Below, piece after piece: positions 45,503-56,549 of a stretch of 64,000 bases of DNA. How positions within the stretch are numbered: the stretch's first letter is position 1; each line of letters starts with the position of its first letter. Source of the DNA: Rhizobium lentis (GTDB lineage: Bacteria > Pseudomonadota > Alphaproteobacteria > Rhizobiales > Rhizobiaceae). The stretch is taken from NCBI RefSeq assembly GCF_014200175.1, contig NZ_JACHBD010000003.1:248001-312000 (forward strand), read 5' to 3'. The notes beneath the pieces were generated by a model that was given only the letters and a program-made list of their open reading frames with translations, was not told the origin of the DNA and ran no database searches. The translations under genes and the position numbers were made by a program.

Positions 45503-45979
45503 ATGACCATCTATACCGGCGGCTGCCAGTGCGGAGCGATCCGCTTCCGTGTCAGCGGCGAACTCAAGGATTCGTCGATCTGTCATTGCCGCATGTGCCA
45601 GAAAGCGTTCGGGGCTTATTATGCGCCGCTCGTCTCGGTGCGCGGCGCTGAGTTCGAGTGGACACGGGGGAAGCGGAAAAAGTTCCGCTCTTCCAATGTC
45701 GTCGAGCGCGGCTTCTGTGGGGACTGCGGCACGCCGCTGACCTATGAAGCGCCAGACGGAATGGCGATTGCGGCGGGCGCCTTCGACGATCCGTCGTCCG
45801 TGCCGCCGACCATTCAATGGGGCGTGGAAGGCAAGATCGGCTTCGTCGATCACCTGCACGAACTGCCGGGAGAGCGGACCGAGGCTGATCTGACGGCAGG
45901 CTCCTTCCTGCACGAACTCGTTTCCTATCAACATCCCGACCATGACACGCAGGTCTGGCCACCGGAGGATCGCGCTTGA
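45503..45979 (+). CDS. GFA / CENP-V family zinc protein (copy 1)
   Basis: 158 residues. The zinc ligands are regular: GGCQCGAIRF (two Cys), SICHCRMCQKAFG (three Cys) and GFCGDCGTPLTY (two Cys). The family is named for glutathione-dependent formaldehyde-activating enzyme, but most members have no proven reaction. It is the first of three tandem paralogues. Its TGA overlaps the TTG start of copy 2. The last residues, [11 protein letters not shown], are repeated in copy 3. Confidence 0.9.
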   Translation: MTIYTGGCQCGAIRFRVSGELKDSSICHCRMCQKAFGAYYAPLVSVRGAEFEWTRGKRKKFRSSNVVERGFCGDCGTPLTYEAPDGMAIAAGAFDDPSSVPPTIQWGVEGKIGFVDHLHELPGERTEADLTAGSFLHELVSYQHPDHDTQVWPPEDRA

Positions 45980-46460
45980 GCGAAACTAAGAAGCAGACCG
46001 GCGGATGCCAATGTGGCGCGGTTCGTTATCGCGCCCGTGGCGAACTCGGCTATCCCCATATCTGCCACTGCCGCATGTGCCAGAAGGCGGCCGGCAACTA
46101 TTTCCTGCCGCTTGCGGCAGCCATGCGGGAGGATTTCGAGCTGACGCGCGGCGCGCCGAAATGGTTCCGGTCCTCGGATCTGGTGCGGCGCGGCTTCTGC
46201 GGCGACTGCGGCACGCCGCTGTTTTACGACATCCCGGGCGCTGACTTCATCAACATCACGCTCGGCTCGCTTGATGAGCCCGATGCGGTCAAGCCGGTGA
46301 TGCAATCGAGCACCGGCCGCAAGATGTCCTGGTTTCACGCGATCGACAATCTGCCGGTGGAGCCGCAGCCTGAAACGCCCGACCGCGAGAACGCGATCGC
46401 TGCAAGCAATCATCAGCACCCGGATCACGACACGGAAAGCTGGCCACTCGGAGAACGCCC

Positions 46461-46464
<4 letters not shown>
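45976..46464 (+). CDS. GFA / CENP-V family zinc protein (copy 2)
   Basis: 162 residues from a TTG start overlapping the stop of copy 1 (TTGA), with GGAGG 8 nt upstream. The Cys pattern is the same: GGCQCGAVRY, ICHCRMCQKAAGN, GFCGDCGTPLFY. The C-terminus is NHQHPDHDTESWP. The middle differs most from the other copies, suggesting a different ligand. It overlaps copy 3 by ATGA. Confidence 0.9.
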
Positions 46465-47896
<1,432 letters not shown>

Positions 47897-47916
47897 TGCG
47901 ACACGCCGTGGCAATC

Positions 47917-47965
47917 CCCCTCTGCCCTGCCGGGCATCTTTCTCCTTATGGGCAGGGCCGAGGGG
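47917..47965. repeat. palindromic intergenic element after pip
   Basis: CCCCTC (47917-47922) and GAGGGG (47960-47965) enclose CCCTGCC (47925-47931) and GGCAGGG (47951-47957). This interrupted stem of 13 pairs lies between pip and cimA and may end the GFA-pip transcript. Confidence 0.6.
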
Positions 47966-48007
47966 AAAGCCCGGCATAAAAACAGTCAATGCCTGGGAGG
48001 CATTTTG

Positions 48008-49624
48008 GTGACCAAGGAAAAAATCTACCTCTTCGACACGACGCTCCGGGACGGGCAGCAGACGCCCGGCATCGATTTTTCCGTCGAGGACAAGATTGCG
48101 ATCGCCGCCATGCTGGATGAGTTCGGCCTCGATTATATCGAGGGCGGTTATCCCGGCGCCAATCCGACCGACACCGCCTTTTTCGGCGAGAAGCGCACCA
48201 GCCAGGCGACCTTCGTCGCCTTCGGCATGACGAAGCGGGCGGGCGTTTCGGTCTCCAACGATCCGGGCCTTGCCGGGCTGCTGCAGGCAAAATCCGACGC
48301 CATCTGTTTCGTCGCCAAGAGCTGGGATTACCATGTCGCGGTGGCGCTCGGGTGCACCAACGAGGAAAATCTCGAATGCATCGCCGAAAGCGTCAAGGCA
48401 GCGGTCGGCGCCGGCAAGGAGGCGATCGTCGATTGCGAGCACTTCTTCGATGGCTTCAAGGCCAACCCGGCTTATGCGATCGCCTGCGCCAAGACCGCCT
48501 TTGATAGCGGCGCCCGCTGGGTCGTGCTCTGCGACACCAATGGCGGCACGCAGCCGCCGGAGATCCGCGCCATCGTCGAGGCGGTGATCGCTTCAGGCGT
48601 GCCCGGCCGCTGTCTCGGCATCCATGCCCATAACGACACCGGCCAGGCTGTCGCCAATTCATTGGCTGCGGTCGAAGCCGGCGTCCGGCAGATCCAGGGC
48701 ACGCTGAATGGCATCGGCGAACGCTGCGGCAATGCCAATTTGGTGACGCTGATCCCGACGCTGGCGCTGAAGAGCGCTTATAACACACGGTTCGAAACGG
48801 CGATCGACGAGGAGCGGCTGCTCAACCTCACCCGACTCTCGCATGCCTTCGACGAGCTGCTCAACCGCTCGCCCGACCACCAGATGCCCTATGTCGGCGC
48901 TTCCGCCTTCGCCACCAAGGCCGGTATCCACGCATCGGCGCTGCTGAAGGACCCGAAGACCTATGAACATGTGCCGCCGGAAAGCGTCGGCAATTTCCGA
49001 AAGGTCATGGTCTCCGACCAGGGCGGCAAGGCGAACTTCATCAATGCGCTGAAGCGGCGCGGCATCACCGTTGCCAAGGACGATCCGAAGCTCGACCTCT
49101 TGATCTCGATCGTCAAGGAACGTGAATCCATCGGCTATGCCTATGAGGGCGCCGATGCGAGCTTCGAGCTCCTGGCGCATCGCACACTCGGCACCATCCC
49201 GGAATTCTTCACCATCGAAGGCTTCCGGGTGATGATCGAGCGCCGCTTCGACAGTCTCGGCCGCGTGAAAATCGTCTCGGAAGCGGTGGTCAAGATCACT
49301 ATCGACGGCCAGACGCTGATGTCGGTTGCCGATGCCGAAGGCCCGGTCAACGCGCTCGACCTGGCGCTGCGCAAGGATTTCGGCAAATACCAGCACGAGA
49401 TCGACGATCTGGTGCTCGCCGATTTCAAGGTGCGCATCCTCAATGGCGGCACGGAGGCGATCACCCGCGTGCTGATCGAATCCACCGATAGCGACGGCGT
49501 GCGCTGGTGGACGGTCGGCGTCTCCGAGAACATTATCGACGCCTCGTTCCAGGCGCTGATGGATTCCGTGATCTACAAGCTGATGAAGAACCGGCAACTG
49601 GCGGGCAAGATCGCGGCGGAATGA
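48008..49624 (+). CDS. cimA: citramalate synthase
   Basis: 538 residues from GTG 48008, chosen because GGGAGG lies 7-8 nt upstream; the open frame goes 20 codons further. The HMGL-like TIM barrel begins IYLFDTTLRDGQQTPG, with metal-binding Asp and the HAHND motif near 205. A LeuA-type regulatory domain ends the protein. It condenses pyruvate with acetyl-CoA to (R)-citramalate, an alternative entry to isoleucine. 2-isopropylmalate synthase is the main alternative, but the overall size and start favour CimA. Confidence 0.9.
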   Translation: MTKEKIYLFDTTLRDGQQTPGIDFSVEDKIAIAAMLDEFGLDYIEGGYPGANPTDTAFFGEKRTSQATFVAFGMTKRAGVSVSNDPGLAGLLQAKSDAICFVAKSWDYHVAVALGCTNEENLECIAESVKAAVGAGKEAIVDCEHFFDGFKANPAYAIACAKTAFDSGARWVVLCDTNGGTQPPEIRAIVEAVIASGVPGRCLGIHAHNDTGQAVANSLAAVEAGVRQIQGTLNGIGERCGNANLVTLIPTLALKSAYNTRFETAIDEERLLNLTRLSHAFDELLNRSPDHQMPYVGASAFATKAGIHASALLKDPKTYEHVPPESVGNFRKVMVSDQGGKANFINALKRRGITVAKDDPKLDLLISIVKERESIGYAYEGADASFELLAHRTLGTIPEFFTIEGFRVMIERRFDSLGRVKIVSEAVVKITIDGQTLMSVADAEGPVNALDLALRKDFGKYQHEIDDLVLADFKVRILNGGTEAITRVLIESTDSDGVRWWTVGVSENIIDASFQALMDSVIYKLMKNRQLAGKIAAE

Positions 49625-49784
49625 ACCTGTTCCGCCGGTTCTGCAAGGCGGCGGATGCCGTCATCTTCCGCGCATGCGTTTCCGCTTCAAATCCTCTCAC
49701 TCTTCATTCAACGAAATGAATTGGCCTATTCACGGCGCTTAAGCTAGGCCGGATCAGAAGAAGAACAAAGATGGAAACACGCCG

Positions 49785-50699
49785 ATGTCGACCGATATAT
49801 CCGTTCCGCTGGCCAAGAACGAAGACAGTCCGCGCGGTTTTGCCTTCGCGCTGACGGCCTATCTGCTCTGGGGCTTCCTGCCGTTCTACATGAAGGCGCT
49901 GGCGCATATCCCGCCGGCCGAAGTCATCGCCCACCGCATCGTCTGGTCGCTGCCGCTGGCCGGCATAGTGTTGATTTTGCTCGGGCGCACCGGAGATATC
50001 AGCGCAGCACTGCGTTCACCGCGCATGCTCGCCATGGGGGCGCTGACTGCGTCGCTGATCACCGTCAACTGGGGCACCTATGTCTGGGCGATTGGGGCCG
50101 GCCACTCGCTCGATGCAGCACTTGGCTATTTCATCAATCCGCTGTTCAGCATCTTTCTCGGCGCAGTGCTCCTCAAGGAGAAGCTGCAGCCGCTGCAGAT
50201 CGCGGCGATCGCGCTTGCCGCAATTGCCGTCGCCATTCTCGCCTTCGACAGCGGCGGTATTCCGTGGGTGGCGCTGACTTTGGCCGTCAGCTGGGGTTTC
50301 TATGCCCTGCTCCGCAAGACACTGCCGCTCGGACCCAATCAGGGTTTCTTCCTGGAGGTTCTGATCCTCAGCGGGCCGGCCCTCATCTACATCCTCTATC
50401 TCGAATTCAGCAGCGGCCTCGGCCATTTCTACCGCACCGGCCTTGCCGATACGACCATGCTGCTCGGCTGCGGCGTCGTCACTGCCGTGCCGCTGATGGT
50501 CTATGCCAACGGCGCAAAGCTGCTGAAACTTTCGACGATCGGCATCATGCAGTATATCGCGCCGACGATGATCTTCCTGATCGCCGTCTTCGCCTTTCGC
50601 GAGCCGCTGAGCACGGCGCGCATGATCGCCTTTCCGCTGATCTGGGCCGGGCTGTTCTTCTATAGCTGGTCGATGCTGAAGGGAAGCCGCGGGCGCTGA
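49785..50699 (+). CDS. rarD: EamA family transporter RarD
   Basis: 304 residues with ten hydrophobic helices in two EamA repeats. GFAFALTAYLLWGFLPFYMKAL and VIAHRIVWSLPLA are typical of RarD. The substrate in rhizobia is unknown; chloramphenicol sensitivity gave the name in other bacteria. It is convergent with the LOG gene, with a short GGCGC/GCGCC stem over its stop. Confidence 0.9.
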   Translation: MSTDISVPLAKNEDSPRGFAFALTAYLLWGFLPFYMKALAHIPPAEVIAHRIVWSLPLAGIVLILLGRTGDISAALRSPRMLAMGALTASLITVNWGTYVWAIGAGHSLDAALGYFINPLFSIFLGAVLLKEKLQPLQIAAIALAAIAVAILAFDSGGIPWVALTLAVSWGFYALLRKTLPLGPNQGFFLEVLILSGPALIYILYLEFSSGLGHFYRTGLADTTMLLGCGVVTAVPLMVYANGAKLLKLSTIGIMQYIAPTMIFLIAVFAFREPLSTARMIAFPLIWAGLFFYSWSMLKGSRGR

Positions 50700-50718
50700 G
50701 GCGCCGGCCTGTGCCCCC

Positions 50719-51342
50719 TTACATCTTCGAAATTACCGCGTCCTCGCCGTCGCGATCGGCGGCAAGCTGGGCTGCCTGGGCCATGATCGCCGGAATGATG
50801 CCGGACACGTCATCGACGATGAGCGGCTGCACCCGGTGGGCGGTGTGCAGGAAACCTTCTTCGGTCATATGGCGCAGCAGTTCCATCATCGGATCCCAGA
50901 AACCGTTGATGTTGGCAAAGACCATCGGCTTCTCGTGACGGCCGAGCTGCGCCCAGGTCATGATCTCGACGATCTCCTCCAGCGTGCCGATGCCGCCGGG
51001 CAGCGCGACGAAGGCATCGGAGCGCTCGAACATCGTATGTTTGCGCGCATGCATGTCAGGGGTTACAATGAGTTCGTTGAGCTGACCGAGCGAATGGCGA
51101 GTCGCTTCCATATCGATCAGGAACTCCGGGATGATGCCCGTGACCTGACCGCCGCCTGAAAGCACCCCGCTTGCAACCGCGCCCATGATGCCTTTGGTAC
51201 CCCCGCCATAGACGAGGCGCAGGCCGTATTCGGCGATCTCTCTTCCGAGAGCGCGCCCGGCCGCCATGTGGGAAGGATCGCGTCCGGGCCTTGAGCCACA
51301 GTAAACGCAGATGGATCGAATCGATACAGATTGTTCGGTCAT
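50719..51342 (-). CDS. LOG family protein (cytokinin riboside 5'-monophosphate phosphoribohydrolase-like)
   Basis: 207 residues, Rossmann-like TIGR00730 family. It has GSRPGRDP, GGGTKGIMGAVA and PGGIGTLEEIVE, the nucleotide-binding PGGxGTxxE signature. LOG enzymes release the free base from cytokinin or other nucleoside monophosphates; bacterial members may serve purine salvage. In a plant symbiont a cytokinin role is attractive but unproven. Confidence 0.92.
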   Translation of the reverse strand: MTEQSVSIRSICVYCGSRPGRDPSHMAAGRALGREIAEYGLRLVYGGGTKGIMGAVASGVLSGGGQVTGIIPEFLIDMEATRHSLGQLNELIVTPDMHARKHTMFERSDAFVALPGGIGTLEEIVEIMTWAQLGRHEKPMVFANINGFWDPMMELLRHMTEEGFLHTAHRVQPLIVDDVSGIIPAIMAQAAQLAADRDGEDAVISKM

Positions 51343-51371
51343 GGAGGCGAAACAACTATTTCATTTCAATG

Positions 51372-51390
51372 CAGTCAAGAAAATTGACTG
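51372..51390. promoter_or_regulatory. palindrome with TTGACT on both strands between the LOG and LysM genes
   Basis: CAGTCAA-GAAAA-TTGACTG, arms 51372-51378 and 51384-51390. Each arm offers a -35-like TTGACT to one of the divergent genes, although matching -10 boxes are poor. A second inverted repeat, TTGCTTT/AAAGCAA (51417-51442), lies in the LysM gene leader. Confidence 0.4.
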
Positions 51391-51497
51391 AAAAGCACCG
51401 AGCCTAGCTTGCCTAATTGCTTTGAATGCTTGTGAAAAGCAACGGGAATCGCTAGCAATTTTGGATACTACGGCAAATTGCCGTCTTGGGAGACATA

Positions 51498-53525
51498 ATG
51501 ATGAAGAACCGTGCCGGCTTGCTGGCCCTTGCAGTGCTCGTATCCGCAATCCTACTGATGGTGCTCTTTGTCATGCCGCGCATCAGCGGCGATGCAAGCA
51601 AGGTCGGCGACGCCATCAATCAGGCTAGCACGGACCTCAAGAACACGGTTAATGAAGCGGCAAAGACATCACGCTCCCCGGCTGCGGTAGCTGATCAGCT
51701 GGGCCGCCTTACGGCCGATGCCGGCGTGGCGCTCGGCGAGCTCAAGGCGCTGTTTGCCGACGGCAAAGGCCCGGCCGTCGAAGTCTTCACCGCCGCCAAG
51801 ACCAAGACGATCAATGCGCTCACCGCACTTGCCGGCTTCACCATTCCCGAGGGCGTCGATCCCGCAACGCAAGCCGCTGCCACGAAGGCCAAGGAAGGTG
51901 GCGCCAAGGCGCTCGCCATCGTGCAGTCGCTGCCTGAAAACATCACCGATGCGCTTGCCGCAATCGCCAGGGCCGAGGCTGCGCTGACCGGCGCGCCCCA
52001 GCCCGCCGCTGCGGCGGCGAATGCCGGGCCGAAACTTCCCGCCTTCGACGTCCTGCGCGTCGAGCCTGACGGTTCGACCGTCATCGCCGGTTCCGCCGAG
52101 CCGAACGGCAAGCTCGAAGTGCTCGACGGTGAAAAGGTGGTGACGACTGCCGATGTCGGTCCGAGCGGCGATTTCGCCGCCGTCCTCGACAATCCGCTTC
52201 CGGCGGGCGACCACCAGCTCGTGCTGAAGGTGACAGACAAGGATGGTAATACCACGCTTTCCGAAGAGGTCGCGACCGTTTCGGTGCCAAAGGACGGCAA
52301 TGGCGCCAATCTGCTCGCCATGGTCTCCAAGCCCGGCACCGCAAGCCGCATCATCACGGCGCCGACGGGCGGAACCGAAGTCGCCGACGCCTCCAATCCG
52401 GCGCTGCCTGCGGACAAGCCGGCAGCGGGCGATGCTCCTGCCGGAACCGCTGCCCCGACCGGTGAGCTGGCGTTGCAGACGCCGGGCTTGGCCGATGCCT
52501 CCGCAGGCGGCGCGGACACAGCCGCGGCCGTTTCCGGCGCGGCACAAGCCGACAAGGCCACGGCGCCTGATGTGATGGTCAACGCCGTCGAGATCGAGGG
52601 CAACAAGATCTTCATCGCCGGCACGGCGCGCGCCAACGCCAAGGTCCTCGGTTATGCCGACGACAACCTCGTCGGCCAGGACACGGCCGGTGCCGACGGA
52701 CATTTCATTATCGACGGCGTGATGGCCCTCTCGGTCGGCGACCATAAGATCCGCGTCGACGTCGTCGATCCCACGGGCAAGGTGATTGTTCGCGCCGCGG
52801 TGAACTTCAATCGCCCGGCGGGCGATCAGGTGAGGGTTGCCGCTCAAGTCGGCCCCGCCGATCGAAATGGCGCTTCCTCGATGGTGCCGCTCGACGAAGG
52901 CGAACTCGGCAAGCTCAAGGCCGAAGCGGGCAAGGCGTTCGGCCTACTGAAGGGACTGTTTGCCGATGGCAAGCTGCCTAGCGCCGAACAGCTTGCGGCG
53001 GCGCGCTCGGCGACGGAATTCGCGCTGCGCTCGCTCGTCGACTTCCGCCCGGCCGCCGATGCCTCCGACCCCCTCAAGCAAGCCTCCGGCGCTGCCTCTG
53101 AGACCGCTTCCAATGCGTTGAAAATCCTGCAGGGGCTGCCTCAGGACGCGAAGTCGGTCGGCGCCGCGCTCGACCGGCTCGGCGCGCTGATCGCCGAACT
53201 CACCGCAGCACCAGCGCCGGCCGCACCCGCATCCACGGCACCGGCTGCCAACGAGGCTGCCGGCAACCAGCCGAAGACGATCGAACAGGCGCCGCTGACA
53301 GCCGACAACGCCGCGGTCATCATTCGCCGCGGCGACACGCTGTGGCAGATCTCGCGCCGGACCTATGGCCTCGGCGTGCGCTACACGACGATCTACATCG
53401 CCAACGAGGACAAGATCATCGATCCCGACCGCATCCGCCCTGGCCAGATTTTCGGCCTGCCAAAGGATGCCTTGCCGAATGCCGAGGAACTGCACCGCAA
53501 ACGTCTTTCCAACCGGCATCTCTAA
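51498..53525 (+). CDS. LysM-domain envelope protein with duplicated modules
   Basis: 675 residues from ATG 51498 (GGGAG 7 nt upstream). An N-terminal hydrophobic helix (about 7-28) anchors it. Then come a helical module A (about 70-165), two Ig/BON-like beta modules (about 178-265 and 350-440), a second helical module B resembling A (about 470-565; both contain LFADGK and a P-Q/E-rich turn), an Ala/Pro linker and a C-terminal LysM (RRGDTLWQISRRTYG, about 608-660) for peptidoglycan. Similar LysM proteins exist in rhizobia; their function is unknown. Confidence 0.85.
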   Translation: MMKNRAGLLALAVLVSAILLMVLFVMPRISGDASKVGDAINQASTDLKNTVNEAAKTSRSPAAVADQLGRLTADAGVALGELKALFADGKGPAVEVFTAAKTKTINALTALAGFTIPEGVDPATQAAATKAKEGGAKALAIVQSLPENITDALAAIARAEAALTGAPQPAAAAANAGPKLPAFDVLRVEPDGSTVIAGSAEPNGKLEVLDGEKVVTTADVGPSGDFAAVLDNPLPAGDHQLVLKVTDKDGNTTLSEEVATVSVPKDGNGANLLAMVSKPGTASRIITAPTGGTEVADASNPALPADKPAAGDAPAGTAAPTGELALQTPGLADASAGGADTAAAVSGAAQADKATAPDVMVNAVEIEGNKIFIAGTARANAKVLGYADDNLVGQDTAGADGHFIIDGVMALSVGDHKIRVDVVDPTGKVIVRAAVNFNRPAGDQVRVAAQVGPADRNGASSMVPLDEGELGKLKAEAGKAFGLLKGLFADGKLPSAEQLAAARSATEFALRSLVDFRPAADASDPLKQASGAASETASNALKILQGLPQDAKSVGAALDRLGALIAELTAAPAPAAPASTAPAANEAAGNQPKTIEQAPLTADNAAVIIRRGDTLWQISRRTYGLGVRYTTIYIANEDKIIDPDRIRPGQIFGLPKDALPNAEELHRKRLSNRHL

Positions 53526-53546
53526 ACAGGCAGAACAACATGATCG

Positions 53547-53571
53547 GGCCGGGCGGGATAACCGCCCGGCC
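53547..53571 (+). terminator. hairpin after the LysM gene
   Basis: GGCCGGGCGG and CCGCCCGGCC make a perfect 10-bp stem with a GATAA loop, 22 nt after the stop. Confidence 0.7.
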
Positions 53572-53573
53572 TA

Positions 53574-53674
53574 ATGCATGTCCCCCGGAAGTGTGCAGCG
53601 GTTCCGGGACAACGACATGCATAAAAACAAAGGGCTCAAGCGCGTCGCATGAATCAAATTGATGCGACGCGCTT
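53574..53674. repeat. double-palindrome intergenic repeat
   Basis: The first palindrome has outer arms ATGCATGTC/GACATGCAT (53574-53582, 53614-53622) and inner arms CCCGGAA/TTCCGGG. The second has 13-bp arms AAGCGCGTCGCAT and its complement (53638-53650, 53662-53674). From memory, this composite resembles a repeat found in many Rhizobium intergenic gaps. With the preceding hairpin it fills most of the 297 bp before the ABC exporter gene. Confidence 0.7.
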
Positions 53675-53822
53675 TAGCTTTTCCTGAACCCCGCATTTGT
53701 TGTATTCATCCGCCCGGCACCCTATCTGGCGGTGATTGGGAAGCGCTCGAGCACGTCCCGTTCGCACTTTGCCGGCATTGACAGACACGACCGCGGCAAT
53801 CCCGACCGGGCTGGAGACACGC

Positions 53823-55700
53823 ATGGCAAACGGCAAGACTGTCTCGGAATCCCACCTGCTGCGCACGCTTCTCAACCTCTGGCCCTATATGTGGCCGGCC
53901 GGCCGGCCCGACCTTAGGATGCGCGTCGTCTGGGCCTCGGTCTATCTGGTGATCTCCAAATTCGTCCTGCTGCTCGTCCCCTATTTCTTCAAATGGTCGA
54001 CCGATGCACTAAACGGCAGGATGGATCTGGCCGGCACGGTGCCGCCGCTGCTTGCCGGCGCCATCGCGCTTGTCATCGCCTATAACGTCACCCGGCTGAT
54101 CCAGCTTGGCCTCAACCAGCTGCGCGACGCGCTGTTTGCCAGCGTCGGGCAGCATGCGGTGCGCCAGCTCGCCTACAGGACCTTCGTGCACATGCACGAG
54201 CTGTCTCTACGCTTCCATTTGGAACGCAAGACCGGCGGTCTCTCGCGCATCATCGAGCGCGGCACCAAGGGCATCGAGACGATCGTGCGCTTCACGATCC
54301 TCAATTCGGTCCCGACCGTCATCGAATTCCTGCTGACGGCCGCGATCTTCTGGTGGGGTTACGGATTTTCCTATCTCGCCGTCACCGCCTTTACGGTCTG
54401 GGCCTATATCTGGTTCACGATCCGTGCATCCGATTGGCGCATTGCCATCCGCCGGTCGATGAACGACAGCGATACCGACGCCAACACCAAGGCGATCGAC
54501 TCTCTCCTCAACTTCGAGACCGTCAAATATTTCGGCAACGAGGAGATGGAAGCCAAGCGCTTCGATAAATCGATGGAACGCTACGAGAAGGCGGCGACCG
54601 ATGTCTGGACCTCGCTCGGCTGGCTGAACTTCGGCCAGGGCGTCATTTTCGGCATCGGCACGACGATCATGCTGGTGCTGTCGGCGCTGGCCGTCCAGCG
54701 CGGCGAGCAGACGGTCGGCGATTTCGTCTTCGTCAATTCGATGCTGCTGCAGCTTTCCGCGCCGCTCAACTTCATCGGCTTCGTCTACCGCGAAATCCGC
54801 CAGGGGCTGACCGATATCGAGCAGATGTTCGATCTCCTGGAGGTGAAGGCCGAGGTCAACGACGCGCCCGATGCGACAGAACTTAGGATCGGCCAGGGCG
54901 CCATTTCCTTCAAGGATGTGCACTTCGCCTACGACCCGGCCCGTCCGATCCTCAAGGGGATTTCCTTCGAAGTGCCGGCCGGCAAGACGGTCGCCGTCGT
55001 CGGTCCGTCGGGTGCGGGCAAATCGACGCTGTCGCGGCTGCTCTATCGTTTCTACGATATCCAGAGCGGCACGATCACGGTCGACGGTCAGGATATCCGC
55101 ACGGTGACGCAGAAGAGCCTGCGCTCTCTTATCGGCATGGTGCCTCAGGATACCGTGCTCTTCAACGACACCGTTGCCTACAACATCCGCTACGGCCGCA
55201 CGTCGGCCAGCGACGGCGAGGTCTTTGCCGCGGCCGAGGTGGCGCAGATCGCCCATTTCATCGAGACGCTGCCCGAGGGATTCGAAACCAAGGTCGGCGA
55301 GCGCGGGCTCAAGCTTTCGGGCGGCGAGAAGCAGCGGGTGGCGATCGCCCGCACCATCCTGAAAGCGCCGCCGATCCTGATCCTCGACGAAGCGACATCA
55401 GCGCTCGACACGACGACGGAGCGGGAAATCCAGACGGCGCTCGACGTGGTTTCGAAGAACCGGACGACGCTGGTCATCGCCCACCGGCTGTCCACCGTCA
55501 TCAGCGCCGACGAGATCATCGTGCTGAAAAGCGGCGAGATCGCCGAGCGCGGAACGCATGCCGCCTTGCTTGATAAGAACGGTCTCTATGCCTCGATGTG
55601 GAACCGCCAGCGCGAGGCCACACAGGCCGAGGAGCACTTGAAACAGGTGCGCGAAAGCGACGATATGGGCGTGATCACGCGGCTTGCGCCGGCAAACTGA
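53823..55700 (+). CDS. Atm1/HMT-type ABC exporter (fused permease and ATPase)
   Basis: 625 residues from ATG 53823 with GGAG upstream. The six-helix transmembrane domain (about 30-320) contains the long cytosolic helices typical of ABCB7/Atm1 (NDSDTDANTKAIDSLLNFETVKYFGNE). The ATPase has [13 protein letters not shown] (about 396), LSGGEKQRVAIAR (about 499) and ILILDEATSALD (about 518). Bacterial Atm1 proteins export glutathione conjugates and protect against heavy metals; that role here is inferred. Confidence 0.92.
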   Translation: MANGKTVSESHLLRTLLNLWPYMWPAGRPDLRMRVVWASVYLVISKFVLLLVPYFFKWSTDALNGRMDLAGTVPPLLAGAIALVIAYNVTRLIQLGLNQLRDALFASVGQHAVRQLAYRTFVHMHELSLRFHLERKTGGLSRIIERGTKGIETIVRFTILNSVPTVIEFLLTAAIFWWGYGFSYLAVTAFTVWAYIWFTIRASDWRIAIRRSMNDSDTDANTKAIDSLLNFETVKYFGNEEMEAKRFDKSMERYEKAATDVWTSLGWLNFGQGVIFGIGTTIMLVLSALAVQRGEQTVGDFVFVNSMLLQLSAPLNFIGFVYREIRQGLTDIEQMFDLLEVKAEVNDAPDATELRIGQGAISFKDVHFAYDPARPILKGISFEVPAGKTVAVVGPSGAGKSTLSRLLYRFYDIQSGTITVDGQDIRTVTQKSLRSLIGMVPQDTVLFNDTVAYNIRYGRTSASDGEVFAAAEVAQIAHFIETLPEGFETKVGERGLKLSGGEKQRVAIARTILKAPPILILDEATSALDTTTEREIQTALDVVSKNRTTLVIAHRLSTVISADEIIVLKSGEIAERGTHAALLDKNGLYASMWNRQREATQAEEHLKQVRESDDMGVITRLAPAN

Positions 55701-55837
55701 TTTGGGAACCAGACGCCGGTCCTGGCTTTTGTTGTTCAGAACCCCGGCCGGCGAACCGGGGCCGAGGCCGCAGCATTGCCCCGGAGGCGGTTTTTCGCTA
55801 ACCAGCAAAAAACGACAACGCAAGGAGACCGGCAGCC

Positions 55838-56536
55838 ATGAGCCTGTTCAACACGGTTCGCAACACGATCGTCCCCGTGCACAAGGAGGGTTATCCCTTC
55901 GTGGCCGCCTTCTTCGTCGCCTCGCTGATCCTCGGATGGATCTTCAAGCCGCTCTTCTGGATCGGCATGATCTTCACACTGTGGTGCGCCTATTTCTTCC
56001 GCGATCCCGAGCGCGTGACCCCGCAGGACGACGATCTGGTGATTTCTCCCGCCGACGGCAGGGTCTCCGCCATCCAGATGGTGACCCCGCCGGCCGAGCT
56101 CGACCTCGGCTCCGAGCCGATGCTGCGCATCTCGGTGTTCATGAACGTCTTCAACTGCCATGTGAACCGCGCGCCGGTGCGCGGGCGCATCGTGAGCATC
56201 AACTACCGCTCCGGCAGCTTCGTTAACGCCGAGCTCGACAAGGCCAGCGAAGACAATGAGCGCAACGGCCTGGTGATCGAAACCCGCCACGGCCAGATCG
56301 GCGTCGTCCAGATCGCCGGCCTGGTGGCGCGGCGTATCCTCTGCTGGGTAAACCCCAACGAGCCAGTGGATGCCGGCGAGCGCTTCGGGCTGATCCGTTT
56401 CGGTTCCAGGCTGGACGTCTTCCTGCCCGCCGGTGCGGCGCCACGTGTCTCGCTCGGCCAGACGGCGATCGCCGGAGAAACCGTCATTGCCGAATTCGCC
56501 TCGGCCAAGGGTCCCGTCATCAGCCGCCGCAGCTAG
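55838..56536 (+). CDS. psd: phosphatidylserine decarboxylase proenzyme
   Basis: 232 residues, the short archaeal/alphaproteobacterial class. The N-terminus has a membrane-associated segment (about 18-48). ISPADGRVS supplies catalytic acidic residues, [14 protein letters not shown] the His, and [13 protein letters not shown] the Gly-Ser where self-cleavage makes the pyruvoyl group. It turns PS into phosphatidylethanolamine. pssA follows 13 nt on, so the two steps are encoded together. Confidence 0.95.
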   Translation: MSLFNTVRNTIVPVHKEGYPFVAAFFVASLILGWIFKPLFWIGMIFTLWCAYFFRDPERVTPQDDDLVISPADGRVSAIQMVTPPAELDLGSEPMLRISVFMNVFNCHVNRAPVRGRIVSINYRSGSFVNAELDKASEDNERNGLVIETRHGQIGVVQIAGLVARRILCWVNPNEPVDAGERFGLIRFGSRLDVFLPAGAAPRVSLGQTAIAGETVIAEFASAKGPVISRRS

Positions 56537-56549
56537 ATTGGAACACGAT

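Noticed and set aside
43669-45510. 613-codon leftward open frame over cysS
   Set aside because: Antisense to an intact cysteinyl-tRNA synthetase.
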